Part shown: piece by piece, positions 18,632 through 26,487 of the stretch
How positions within the stretch are numbered: the first letter of the stretch is position 1
How the letters are laid out: each line of letters begins with the position of its first letter
Assembly: GCA_016744655.1 (NCBI GenBank)
Contig: JADGDY010000004.1
Coordinates: 1 to 64,000 of the forward strand
DNA length: 64,000 nucleotides
Reading direction: 5' to 3'
From: Bacteroidales bacterium
GTDB taxonomy: Bacteria; Bacteroidota; Bacteroidia; Bacteroidales; UBA12170
Made by a program: the position numbers and the translations under genes
Notes under the pieces: model-generated
Seen by the model: the letters and a program-made list of their open reading frames with translations, nothing else
The model's database searches: none
What the model was told of the DNA's origin: nothing

Positions 18632-18639
18632 CAAAAATA
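18632..18639 (-). promoter_or_regulatory. Promoter -7 element of the efflux operon
   Basis: The minus strand reads TATTTTTG, matching TAnnTTTG, 37 bp before the adaptor ATG. The rest of the 510-bp gap up to 19105 holds a purine-rich stretch (about 18720-18870, many GGAGAG/GGTGAG words) and the structured repeat at 18913-19068; no gene is seen. Confidence 0.45.
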
Positions 18640-18912
18640 TCTTCTATATAGGGTGGTTTTTTTTCTTAGTGCGCTAAGTGACGATATTTAGCACTGAACT
18701 GACATATATGGGAGGCTTAGGATTAAGGGTTAGAGGGTGAGCTAGGTAATGTGTTGTAAAATTCGCAATTAGAGGGTGAAATGGAGAGGTGGTGGATTGA
18801 CGAAGGGGAGAACTGGAGAGCTTGAGATGGAGAGAAATGATAAGGAGGCAAAGTATCCAACATGGGCTCTCGCAAATTATACCATTCCCTTGTAGGATTG
18901 TGGGTTGGTATA

Positions 18913-19068
18913 TAGTATCAGCAAGAAAACTGCTGATTTTTGGAGTGCTTAGTCTGAAGACGTCAAGTTCGAGGCTTTTGCAGTTTTGAATATCAGGTGT
19001 TTACTTTGGTAAATAACTATTTTCAAAACAAAAGTAACGAAGAAATTGGCGTTTTCTGACAAGCACTA
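18913..19068. repeat. Structured dispersed repeat, copy 2
   Basis: It is nearly identical along its length to the element at 8596-8766, including the TCAGCA/TGCTGA hairpin (18918-18936) and the GTTTTGAA stem (18983-18990 with 19022-19029). The central stem differs in sequence but still pairs: TTTAC (19000-19004) with GTAAA (19009-19013), against CCCGAC/GTCGGG in copy 1. The terminal repeat is shorter here. It is non-coding and lies between the efflux operon and the CotH cassette. Confidence 0.75.
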
Positions 19069-19105
19069 TTTAATATGATGAGACTTTAAAAACCGAATCG
19101 GATTT

Positions 19106-20329
19106 CTACCTCAACTTATAATGCTTACCAAAATTTCGGTGGCGGGTTTCGTATTGCTCCAGAAGTCTTTCTATTTCGTAATACCAAGCGATATTGTCTC
19201 GCGGAACACTATATTTTGACATATTGTATGGGATTTCATTTTCTATCCTACTGGCATTTTTATCAACAATAGATTCAAAAAGCTCAGGTGCTGCAGCATT
19301 GTAAATTTCTAATTGCCTAGTTATTAGAATATCAAGAAAACCTGCATCACTTTTGAGTACATCATACAATTGTTTCAGGAAGCCATTATATGAAGATTCA
19401 TTTACAAAATGCTTATCATTAGAAGCGGCAAAATCCAAATCATAAAGAAAGAATCGAAACTTCCCATTTGGGCCCACATTATACAATTCTACATTGTTAT
19501 ATGGCCAGTCACTATTCCCTATCAAATCTTCGAAAATAATATAATCGGCAAAGCAGTTTAAATCTATGTTTTCGAGTAAAAATTCAGAATTTCCTGACCT
19601 TACCGCTTCTATTAAACCATCAATAACTTGTTCATCTCCACTCCCAAATTCTAATATTTCTTGTTCATCTCCAGCATGGGATATTTTAAGAATATTTACA
19701 TCATCATTATCCACATTTAATAATTTTCCGAGACTATTGTCATCTTTTTCTGTACGTATATTGAGGAGTCCATAATAGGAGCTATTGAGAAATACATGAA
19801 CAGGCTGGTGATAACTCAATTCTAGATCGAGCCCCAGTTGAATGGCCATATCAGTAAACGAGATGTCTTTTATAAAAGTTCCATAAAAGTCGTTGCCAGA
19901 GTTTCTAAGGCTGATTTTCTTAAGCATATCTAAATTGTGAAAAGGAAGTATTTCATCAACTTGTAGAACAGGGCTTATCAGATTATTTAGCTTCTTCTTA
20001 AACTTAACTTTCAGGCTCTTTAATGGATAAAAAACTGTGGAGGTTCCTTTTATTTTTATTTCTATGCTCTTATTTTTAATTATATTTTTCTGCTGAGAAT
20101 AATATGAAAATTGAGCATCTATTTCAATTGTATCAGCAGGACGCCGCATCATAGAATCTAATAAGAATGAGTCGGCCTTTATATGTATAATATTAAGGTC
20201 GGTTTTAATATTTTCTATAGTTAAAGCCTTAGTGTCAATGTAATGGTAGTTATCGACGCTATATTTTGTACAGGAAACACCATACAAGAATATGAGAAAA
20301 ATGCTAAATAAAATTCCGTACTTAGTCAT
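19106..20329 (-). CDS. CotH-family (kinase-fold) lipoprotein, cassette copy 1
   Basis: 407 aa. The lipoprotein signal ends YGVSC (Cys about 20). CotH-type motifs appear in order: IEIKIKGTST followed by LKSLKVKF, LRNSGNDFYGTFIKD, YGLLNIRTEKDD, and the conserved late block IGNSDWPYNNVELYN then KFRFFLYDLDFA. In the CotH family the fold is protein-kinase-like, and the Asp residues of the late block are metal/ATP ligands; activity here is inferred. The start overlaps the end of the barrel gene by 8 bp. It is a paralogue of the 21120-22346 protein, with near-identical motif blocks. Confidence 0.8.
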   Translation of the reverse strand: MTKYGILFSIFLIFLYGVSCTKYSVDNYHYIDTKALTIENIKTDLNIIHIKADSFLLDSMMRRPADTIEIDAQFSYYSQQKNIIKNKSIEIKIKGTSTVFYPLKSLKVKFKKKLNNLISPVLQVDEILPFHNLDMLKKISLRNSGNDFYGTFIKDISFTDMAIQLGLDLELSYHQPVHVFLNSSYYGLLNIRTEKDDNSLGKLLNVDNDDVNILKISHAGDEQEILEFGSGDEQVIDGLIEAVRSGNSEFLLENIDLNCFADYIIFEDLIGNSDWPYNNVELYNVGPNGKFRFFLYDLDFAASNDKHFVNESSYNGFLKQLYDVLKSDAGFLDILITRQLEIYNAAAPELFESIVDKNASRIENEIPYNMSKYSVPRDNIAWYYEIERLLEQYETRHRNFGKHYKLR

Positions 20330-20906
20330 GATTTCTTTTTTTAAAAAACTGTGGATTAACCAGCACTCCCAAACTAATATGGTTGGTATAATTTCTAAAT
20401 AGGAATGAATCGACTTGTTCGCTAATAATTCGGGAATAGGATAATTCCATAGCCCACCTTTGATTAAAATGATGAATAAGACCTAGGTTTAGGTTTAAAC
20501 GTGCATTATAACTCTTGTTTAAAGCTACATCTTTAATGGCCCTATAATCTTGAATAGCAATCCCAGAATGAACACTCCATTTTGAAAGAAACCGATATTG
20601 AATTTCAAGAGGAATATCATAATTATAGCTATAGCCACTGACTTCGGTATCGTTGAGTTCAACTATATCATGATGCTGATGTATCCCTGGTGTAAAGCTC
20701 ACAGAAAATCTTTTTCCGAGGTATAATTCATAACCAAAACTAAAATACATGCCAATAGAATGTGTGCTATTTACCTTATACTTCCATAGTTGAAGCTCCT
20801 TGGTATTATAACCAAAGCTACTTCCTAAGCCTGTTATCCACTTCCCTTTTGCTGATGCTTGAAAAGTAAAGGCAATTAATATTCCTATGATGATGAATTT
20901 CCTCAA
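20322..20906 (-). CDS. Small outer-membrane barrel-like protein, cassette copy 1
   Basis: 194 aa starting at a TTG codon; no ATG fits, and the signal peptide (to about residue 19, QASAKGKW) aligns with that of the paralogue at 22336-22926. The mature part has eight or so amphipathic strands with Tyr/Trp/Phe, like an OmpX/porin-family beta barrel, and conserved blocks YNARLNLNLGL and FRNYTNHISLG. It probably sits in the outer membrane beside the CotH lipoprotein encoded by the overlapping gene. Function unknown. Confidence 0.7.
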   Translation of the reverse strand: MRKFIIIGILIAFTFQASAKGKWITGLGSSFGYNTKELQLWKYKVNSTHSIGMYFSFGYELYLGKRFSVSFTPGIHQHHDIVELNDTEVSGYSYNYDIPLEIQYRFLSKWSVHSGIAIQDYRAIKDVALNKSYNARLNLNLGLIHHFNQRWAMELSYSRIISEQVDSFLFRNYTNHISLGVLVNPQFFKKRNHD

Positions 20907-20950
20907 TACACTCCTCTATGTTCCCGATTTATTAATGAATTTTGGGGCGG

Positions 20951-20958
20951 CAAATGTA
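20951..20958 (-). promoter_or_regulatory. Promoter -7 element of cassette copy 1
   Basis: The minus strand reads TACATTTG, matching TAnnTTTG, 45 bp upstream of the barrel gene start. It lies in the 213-bp gap between the two cassettes, so copy 1 can be transcribed independently of copy 2. Confidence 0.45.
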
Positions 20959-21119
20959 ATTATTCGTGGCAAATATTCTACAATAAAATACACGAAATGA
21001 TGAATTCAGCGTATGAACTGATTTGATTGAGGAGTATTGTTTATTTATTTTTCGAACTAATTTATTAATCCTATATTTTTGAATCCTAAAACTTTCATTT
21101 AAACTTGAAAAAATATTTC

Positions 21120-22346
21120 TCAATCCAATTCATAATACCATTTAAACAACTTACGGCGGGTTTCAAACTTTTCTTCAAGCCTTTGTAGGTCGTAATACCA
21201 CATGATTTCATTTTTGGGTGTTTGGTATTTGGCTATATTATAAATGATATCTTTTTCAATTTTATGTGCGTTTTTATCCAGAATGCTTCGGAATAAACTT
21301 ACTGTAGCTTTCTCATAGATATAGGCTTGTCTTTCTTTCAGTAAATTGAAAAAGTGAGTATCTTCTTTGAGGGCCTCATATAGTAGTTTTAAAAACCCAT
21401 TATAGGAGGATTCAGCTACAAAATGTTTATCTTGATCTGCGGCAAAATCCAAATCGTATAAAAAGAATCTGAATTTTCCTTTTGGACCCACATTATAGAT
21501 TTGAACATTGTTATATGGCCAATCGTGATTCCCTATATAATCCTCGAAAATGATATAATCTGCAAAGCAATTAAGGTCTACGTTTTCCAAAAGAAAAGGT
21601 GTGTCTTTTCGACGAACTGCATCAATGAAATTTTGAATAACAAGGGAATCACCACTTCCGAAACTTATTATTTCTTGACCATCTCCTGCATGTGAGATTT
21701 TTAAAATGTTCACGTCATCATTGTCCACATCTAATAACTTTCCTAAGCTATTGTCATCTTTTTCTGTTCTAATATTGAGAAGGCCATAGTACTTCTGATT
21801 GATTAAAACTTGTACGGGTTTGTAGTAACTCAATTCCATATCAAGTCGTAATTGTATGGCCAATTCAGTATAACAAATGTCTTTTACAAAGGTTCCAAAA
21901 AAGTCATTACCAGAGTTCCTCAAACTAATTTTTTTCAAGACATTTAAGTAATGATTGGGGAGAGCATCCTCCACTTGAATAATGGGTATAATTTGGTTAT
22001 TATGTTTCTTAATAAACTTAACTTTAAGACTTTTTAAATCGTAAAATACAGTGGAGGTTCCTTTAATTTTTAATTTAATGTCTTTATTACTAATGATGGG
22101 TTCTCCTTTTGAATACATATTGAATGAAGCATCTATTTCGATTTCTTCGTGAGCAAATGTCATCATATTATGAAATAATGAAGAATCGGCTTCAATATGA
22201 ATGATATCTAATTGAGTATCTATATTGTTTAAGCTTACATCTGAAATATCAATTTGTTCTGAGGTTTCCACCCTATATTTTGAACATGAAGAGCTAAAAA
22301 ATAATAAGGCGAAAAAGAAGTATAAGAGCCATTTTTTAATCATCAT
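21120..22346 (-). CDS. CotH-family (kinase-fold) lipoprotein, cassette copy 2
   Basis: 408 aa (a second Met at residue 2 is equally possible). The lipoprotein signal ends FFSSSC. It has the same ordered blocks as the 19106-20329 protein: IKLKIKGTST, LKSLKVKF, LRNSGNDFFGTFVKD, GLLNIRTEKDDNSLGKLL, IGNHDWPYNNVQIYN and KFRFFLYDLDFA. The two proteins align end to end, so this is a tandem duplication. The start overlaps the barrel gene end by 11 bp, as in copy 1. A surface-located phosphotransferase or structural role is possible but unproven. Confidence 0.8.
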   Translation of the reverse strand: MMIKKWLLYFFFALLFFSSSCSKYRVETSEQIDISDVSLNNIDTQLDIIHIEADSSLFHNMMTFAHEEIEIDASFNMYSKGEPIISNKDIKLKIKGTSTVFYDLKSLKVKFIKKHNNQIIPIIQVEDALPNHYLNVLKKISLRNSGNDFFGTFVKDICYTELAIQLRLDMELSYYKPVQVLINQKYYGLLNIRTEKDDNSLGKLLDVDNDDVNILKISHAGDGQEIISFGSGDSLVIQNFIDAVRRKDTPFLLENVDLNCFADYIIFEDYIGNHDWPYNNVQIYNVGPKGKFRFFLYDLDFAADQDKHFVAESSYNGFLKLLYEALKEDTHFFNLLKERQAYIYEKATVSLFRSILDKNAHKIEKDIIYNIAKYQTPKNEIMWYYDLQRLEEKFETRRKLFKWYYELD

Positions 22347-22926
22347 TTTGCCCTTTCTTTAAATTGAAACGATAGCGCATACCAATAATGAGGTGGTTAG
22401 GATAGTTACGAAGAAGAAAAGCATCTCTTTGATCACTAAGAATAGTTGAAAAGCCTGCTTCCATAGACCAATGATAATTGAAGTGATACGATAAGCCTAG
22501 GTTTAGGTTTAATCTGGCATTATAGCTTCTTTCTAAAGCTACCTCTTCGATCACCCGATAATCTTGAATGGAAATCCCAGCATGAAAGCTCCAATTATCT
22601 AAAAAATAATAGTAGATTTCAATAGGTATATCAAAATTATAACTGAATATTTCAGCATCGATATCGTTAATTCCAACCTCATCGTAATGTTGTTGAAAGC
22701 CAGGAAATATTCCAATGGAAAACCTTTCAAACAAGGTCCATTCGTATCCAAGCTTAATATATATTCCGCTGGAGAAAGTCTTTTCTACAGAATAATCCCA
22801 AATATATAATTCGGTAGGATTGTATCCCCATGTACTTCCCAGGCCAACATTCCATTTTCCTTTTGCAGAAAGTTGCAAAGCCATAAATGTGAGAAATAGG
22901 AAGAGTATGATTTTTTTAAACTTCAT
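22336..22926 (-). CDS. Small outer-membrane barrel-like protein, cassette copy 2
   Basis: 196 aa. The signal peptide MKFKKIILFLFLTFMALQLS is followed by AKGKWNVGLGSTWGYN, matching AKGKWITGLGSSFGYN of copy 1. Repeated amphipathic strands and the block RSYNARLNLNLGLSYHFNYHW suggest an eight-stranded outer-membrane barrel. It is the first gene of the cassette, with a TATTTTTG promoter element 51 bp upstream. No family name could be assigned. Confidence 0.7.
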   Translation of the reverse strand: MKFKKIILFLFLTFMALQLSAKGKWNVGLGSTWGYNPTELYIWDYSVEKTFSSGIYIKLGYEWTLFERFSIGIFPGFQQHYDEVGINDIDAEIFSYNFDIPIEIYYYFLDNWSFHAGISIQDYRVIEEVALERSYNARLNLNLGLSYHFNYHWSMEAGFSTILSDQRDAFLLRNYPNHLIIGMRYRFNLKKGQNDD

Positions 22927-22976
22927 TTATTTCGTCGTTTCTTCAATGATAGTGTTATATTCATTAAAAAGGTAGA

Positions 22977-22984
22977 CAAAAATA
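22977..22984 (-). promoter_or_regulatory. Promoter -7 element of cassette copy 2
   Basis: The minus strand reads TATTTTTG (TAnnTTTG), 51 bp before the ATG at 22926. The remaining divergent gap up to 23282 (356 bp in all) contains no gene; it is A/T-rich with one hairpin next to the xdhB start. Confidence 0.45.
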
Positions 22985-23252
22985 ACTATTCTACTGAAAC
23001 ATAAAATAGAAATCTGACTAAATTTTCTGACACTTTTTGTAAATCTATTCTATAATTATTATCAATACTTACAACAGTAATTATTATATAAGTAACCAAT
23101 TTTTTACAATATTTCTTTAGGTTCTGAATGACTATTTACACCATCTTTTATGTTACAACTATTATATAACACTTCTCACAAAACAGTTAAAACCTCCTAA
23201 GAAAGAAAATTCATTTTCAAAACACCAGTGAATAAACCGAATTCAAAATTCT

Positions 23253-23273
23253 TTTTAACTTTACAAGTTAAAA
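23253..23273 (+). promoter_or_regulatory. Perfect hairpin just upstream of xdhB-like gene
   Basis: TTTTAACTT-tac-AAGTTAAAA, a 9-bp perfect inverted repeat, ends 9 bp before the ATG at 23283. Its left arm contains TAACTTTA, one base off TAnnTTTG, so it may be an operator over the promoter or a leader hairpin near the ribosome site. Confidence 0.4.
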
Positions 23274-23282
23274 TCCAATAGT

Positions 23283-25565
23283 ATGGCGTCGTCACTAGCA
23301 CACAACAGTATTTTGCATCACGTAACGGGAAATTCTGTATACGTAAATGATATTCCTCTACCAACAGGAAGTCTTCATGCTTATCCATTCTACTCATCTA
23401 TTCCTCATGGGAAAATTGTTAGTATTAATTGTCATGAAGCCAGAAAAATAAAAGGTGTTCAATGTATCATCAATCATACTGATATCCCAGGCGAAAATCA
23501 AATGGGACCGGTGGTTCATGATGAAGTTTGTTTGGCTATAGATCATGTGGAATTTGTTGGACAGGTGATCGCACTTATTGCAGCTGAGAGCAGAGAGATT
23601 GCTGTAAAAGCGGCCCAGCTAATCGATGTAGAGTTTGAAGAATTAGATTCGGTGGTATTGGTAAAAAGAGCCATAGAAAAAGGTGTAATGCTTAAGCCAG
23701 CACGAAAAATAGAAACTGGAAATATTGAGCAGGGTTTAAAAGAATCTGTATTCCAAATGGATGGAGAATTTTATAGCAATGGACAGGAACATTGGTATTT
23801 AGAAACCCAAACTGCACTTTGTATTCCTATGGAAGGTCAAGAAATGAAAGTATATTCCAGTACGCAACATCCTTCGGAAACACAAGCCATTGTTGCAGAA
23901 GTATTAGGTATTCCTAGGCATTTAATAGAGGTAGAAGTAAAAAGAATGGGAGGCGCTTTTGGTGGCAAAGAAACACAAGCCAATCACATTGCAGCTTGGA
24001 CCGCTCTCTTGACTCGTAAAACTGGAAAGCCAGTAAAAATGCACCTCGATAGAGATACTGACCAAATTATAACTGGTAAGCGACATGCCTTCTATTCTGA
24101 ATATAAAGTAGGATTTAATGAAGAAGGAATTTTGCAAGCCTTAGATGTGAAATTGCACTCTAATGGTGGTGCTGCCTTGGACTTAAGTATGGCTATTATG
24201 GAGCGTGCTTTATTCCATATGGACAATGCATATTATATCCCAAATTTAAAAGTCCTCGGTCATGCTTGGAAAACCAATCAACCACCCAACACGGCTTTTA
24301 GAGGATTCGGAGGACCACAATCCATTGCGTTAATAGAGAATATTATAGATAGAATTGCCAGACAATTAAATGTAGACTCCTCAGAAATTAGAAGAAGGAA
24401 TTTCTATAGTACTGGCACTAAAAACATCACACATTATGATCAAGAAATTGGTCCTAATCCTTTGGCAGATATTTATAATGAGCTCATGAAATCGGCAGAT
24501 TATAAGCAAAGAAGAAAAGCCATTATTGATTTCAACAAAAAGAATAAATGGAAAAAAAGAGGCATGAGTTTAGTGCCAGTGAAATTTGGCATCTCATTTA
24601 CTACTTCATTCTTAAATCAAGCAGGTGCATTGGTTCATATTTATCAAGATGGTTCTGTTATGGTAAATCATGGCGGAACAGAAATGGGACAGGGCTTGCA
24701 TACTAAGATGCGACAAGTGGCAGCTGATACTTTTGGAATCTCTGCTGAGAAGGTTTTAATCAGTGCCACCAATACTTCTAAGGTTCCAAACACATCAGCA
24801 ACCGCAGCCTCTTCTGGTACCGACCTTAATGGAAAAGCTGTTGAGAATGCCTGTTTGAGTTTAAAGAAAAGATTAGAGGATGCTTTCAGTGAGAAATTTG
24901 ATCTCCAACAATCAGAAGAAATTCTTTTCGAAAAAGGATTCGTTTCAGCAGGACAAGCTAGAATTAGCTTTAGCGGATTGGTGATGTCCTCTTATCTTCA
25001 GCAAATAAGCTTGAGCAGTACAGGTTTTTACAAAACTCCAGATATTAAGTTTGATAGAGAAAAAGGGAAAGGCACTCCTTTTTACTATTTCACCTTTGGT
25101 ATGTCAATATCCGAAGTGGAACTAGATGTATTTACGGGAAAACACGAACTCCTAAGAACAGATATTCTCCATGATGTGGGAGAATCTATCAACCCACTAA
25201 TTGACAAAGGCCAAATTGAAGGTGCCTTTGTTCAAGGTTTAGGATGGGTCACCACCGAGGAACTCCGTTATGATGAAAAAGGACATTTGCTCACCCATTC
25301 ACCGGATACATATAAGATTCCAACTATTGATGACATTCCAAAAGACTTTAGAGTTGCGTTCACAAAAGACACTGCCAACCCCAATAATATCAAGAGAAGC
25401 AAAGCCGTTGGAGAGCCTCCATTTGTTCATGGATTATCAGTTTGGTTAGCATTAAAAGATGCCATTTCTGCAGTTTATGAACATCAAAAAGAACCTCCTC
25501 TGGATATTCCTGCTACACACGAAGCCATTGTTCTTTGTTTAGAGCAAATGAAGAAATACGATTAA
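23283..25565 (+). CDS. xdhB: Xanthine dehydrogenase, molybdopterin-binding subunit
   Basis: 760 aa, matching XdhB of two-subunit bacterial xanthine dehydrogenases in length. The cofactor and substrate residues are present: GGAFGGKE (Glu about 230, equivalent to bovine Glu802), NTAFRGFGGPQ (Arg about 340, equivalent to Arg880) and AVGEPPFVHG (catalytic Glu about 710, equivalent to Glu1261); FGISFT and GTEMGQGLHTKM also match. The Glu/Arg pair points to xanthine or hypoxanthine rather than aldehydes. The partner carrying 2Fe-2S and FAD is not adjacent: the genes on both sides are unrelated, so it must be encoded elsewhere or be missing. A 9-bp hairpin precedes the start. Confidence 0.9.
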   Translation: MASSLAHNSILHHVTGNSVYVNDIPLPTGSLHAYPFYSSIPHGKIVSINCHEARKIKGVQCIINHTDIPGENQMGPVVHDEVCLAIDHVEFVGQVIALIAAESREIAVKAAQLIDVEFEELDSVVLVKRAIEKGVMLKPARKIETGNIEQGLKESVFQMDGEFYSNGQEHWYLETQTALCIPMEGQEMKVYSSTQHPSETQAIVAEVLGIPRHLIEVEVKRMGGAFGGKETQANHIAAWTALLTRKTGKPVKMHLDRDTDQIITGKRHAFYSEYKVGFNEEGILQALDVKLHSNGGAALDLSMAIMERALFHMDNAYYIPNLKVLGHAWKTNQPPNTAFRGFGGPQSIALIENIIDRIARQLNVDSSEIRRRNFYSTGTKNITHYDQEIGPNPLADIYNELMKSADYKQRRKAIIDFNKKNKWKKRGMSLVPVKFGISFTTSFLNQAGALVHIYQDGSVMVNHGGTEMGQGLHTKMRQVAADTFGISAEKVLISATNTSKVPNTSATAASSGTDLNGKAVENACLSLKKRLEDAFSEKFDLQQSEEILFEKGFVSAGQARISFSGLVMSSYLQQISLSSTGFYKTPDIKFDREKGKGTPFYYFTFGMSISEVELDVFTGKHELLRTDILHDVGESINPLIDKGQIEGAFVQGLGWVTTEELRYDEKGHLLTHSPDTYKIPTIDDIPKDFRVAFTKDTANPNNIKRSKAVGEPPFVHGLSVWLALKDAISAVYEHQKEPPLDIPATHEAIVLCLEQMKKYD

Positions 25566-25592
25566 GCTATATTATTATTAAAAACAGAAAAC

Positions 25593-26000
25593 ATGTTGAA
25601 GTTACATTCTAAGCAATTGATTTTAGCCACTGGCTTATTATGGGTAGTAGCTAGTTATATGCTACTTTCTAGAGCTTATATTTGGGCTAGAGAATTAGAG
25701 TCAATATATTTATGGCTGGGGGTGGTGATGGGCTTAGTTTTTGGGTTTATTAAATCCAAGTTCATCTTTATCAAACTTACTCAGAAAAACATTACCCGTA
25801 TAAATAGTTTTAATAGTAAAGTAAGTTTGTGGGAGTTTCATCTTAACAAAGATAAATTACTCATTGTTTTAATGATTGGAATTGGTGTAGTTTTGCGTCA
25901 CAGCTTTATCCCTAAGTGGGTATTAATGCCAATTTATTTAGGTATAGGACTGGCTATGTTTTATGTGGTAATACTCTATATAAAAGCCTATTTTAAATAG
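25593..26000 (+). CDS. Small four-helix membrane protein of unknown function
   Basis: 135 aa with four predicted membrane segments (about 8-27, 36-54, 88-106, 110-131) and a basic cytoplasmic loop between the second and third. No family was recognised with confidence. It begins 27 bp after xdhB on the same strand, so the two are probably cotranscribed; a direct link to purine oxidation is not shown. Confidence 0.65.
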   Translation: MLKLHSKQLILATGLLWVVASYMLLSRAYIWARELESIYLWLGVVMGLVFGFIKSKFIFIKLTQKNITRINSFNSKVSLWEFHLNKDKLLIVLMIGIGVVLRHSFIPKWVLMPIYLGIGLAMFYVVILYIKAYFK

Positions 26001-26002
26001 TA

Positions 26003-26129
26003 ATACCGATGACTAATTGAAATGCGCCTTAAAATCCTTTTAGGCATTAAGTCGCTTTGATTATGTATCGGCATTTACCATTGTAACAAGCAAAATCACT
26101 TAAGGTGCATTTTGATGTACAATTGGTAT
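26003..26129. repeat. Palindromic intergenic element with long imperfect terminal repeats
   Basis: The first 30 bp (ATACCGATGACTAATT, then GAAATGCGCCTTAA) read back, as reverse complement, from the last 30 bp (ATACCAATTGTACATC, then AAAATGCACCTTAA). The 127-bp whole has no frame and looks like a MITE-like or cruciform element directly after the small membrane protein gene. It may also serve as a terminator. Confidence 0.55.
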
Positions 26130-26288
26130 AAGAAGAGCTTATTTCAAAAGAGTAAAGGTAAGAATCAAGCGCTAATGCTTCAATACAAAAATTAGATGTT
26201 CAATTTGTCAATACCCGATTAATCAACGAATTAATAACCTAAGTTCGAAAAGGTAGAGTTGAACACGAAAGAGGTTTTTTTCTTTCAC

Positions 26289-26322
26289 AAAAAACAACCC
26301 TCTCCAAAAAATTGAAGAGGGT
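26289..26322 (-). terminator. Terminator-like hairpin on the strand without a gene
   Basis: On the minus strand an 11-bp stem (arms 26312-26322 and 26297-26307, one mismatch) is followed by a T-rich run (complement of 26289-26294). No minus-strand gene ends here, so it may end an unannotated small RNA, or be left from a lost gene. Apart from this and the palindromic element, the 487-bp gap to 26487 shows nothing. Confidence 0.4.
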
Positions 26323-26456
26323 ATCAAAACTATTTTCCCTAAATCACGTTATGAAAACTTTCGTATTCTTTACATGACAAAGATGCGGCTATTTGGACTA
26401 TAAGAGCCTGGTCATTTTCCTTATTTTTACGTTCTATTTACTTAAGTGTTTTTCCT

Positions 26457-26464
26457 TATATTTG
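26457..26464 (+). promoter_or_regulatory. Promoter -7 element for the secreted hydrolase
   Basis: TATATTTG, a perfect TAnnTTTG match, 24 bp before the ATG at 26488. It lies inside the longer frame that opens at a GTG at 26446, which rules that upstream start out. Confidence 0.55.
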
Positions 26465-26487
26465 AAGCTACTAAAAACACGTATGCT

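Noticed and set aside
18720-18870. Purine-rich GGAGAG/GGTGAG stretch as a CRISPR or tandem repeat
   Set aside because: Words recur irregularly with no fixed unit or spacer length; it is simple-sequence-like intergenic DNA.
20932-21123. 63-codon minus-strand frame between the two CotH cassettes
   Set aside because: It overlaps the end of the upstream CotH gene and covers the promoter of the next cassette; composition shows no protein-like pattern.
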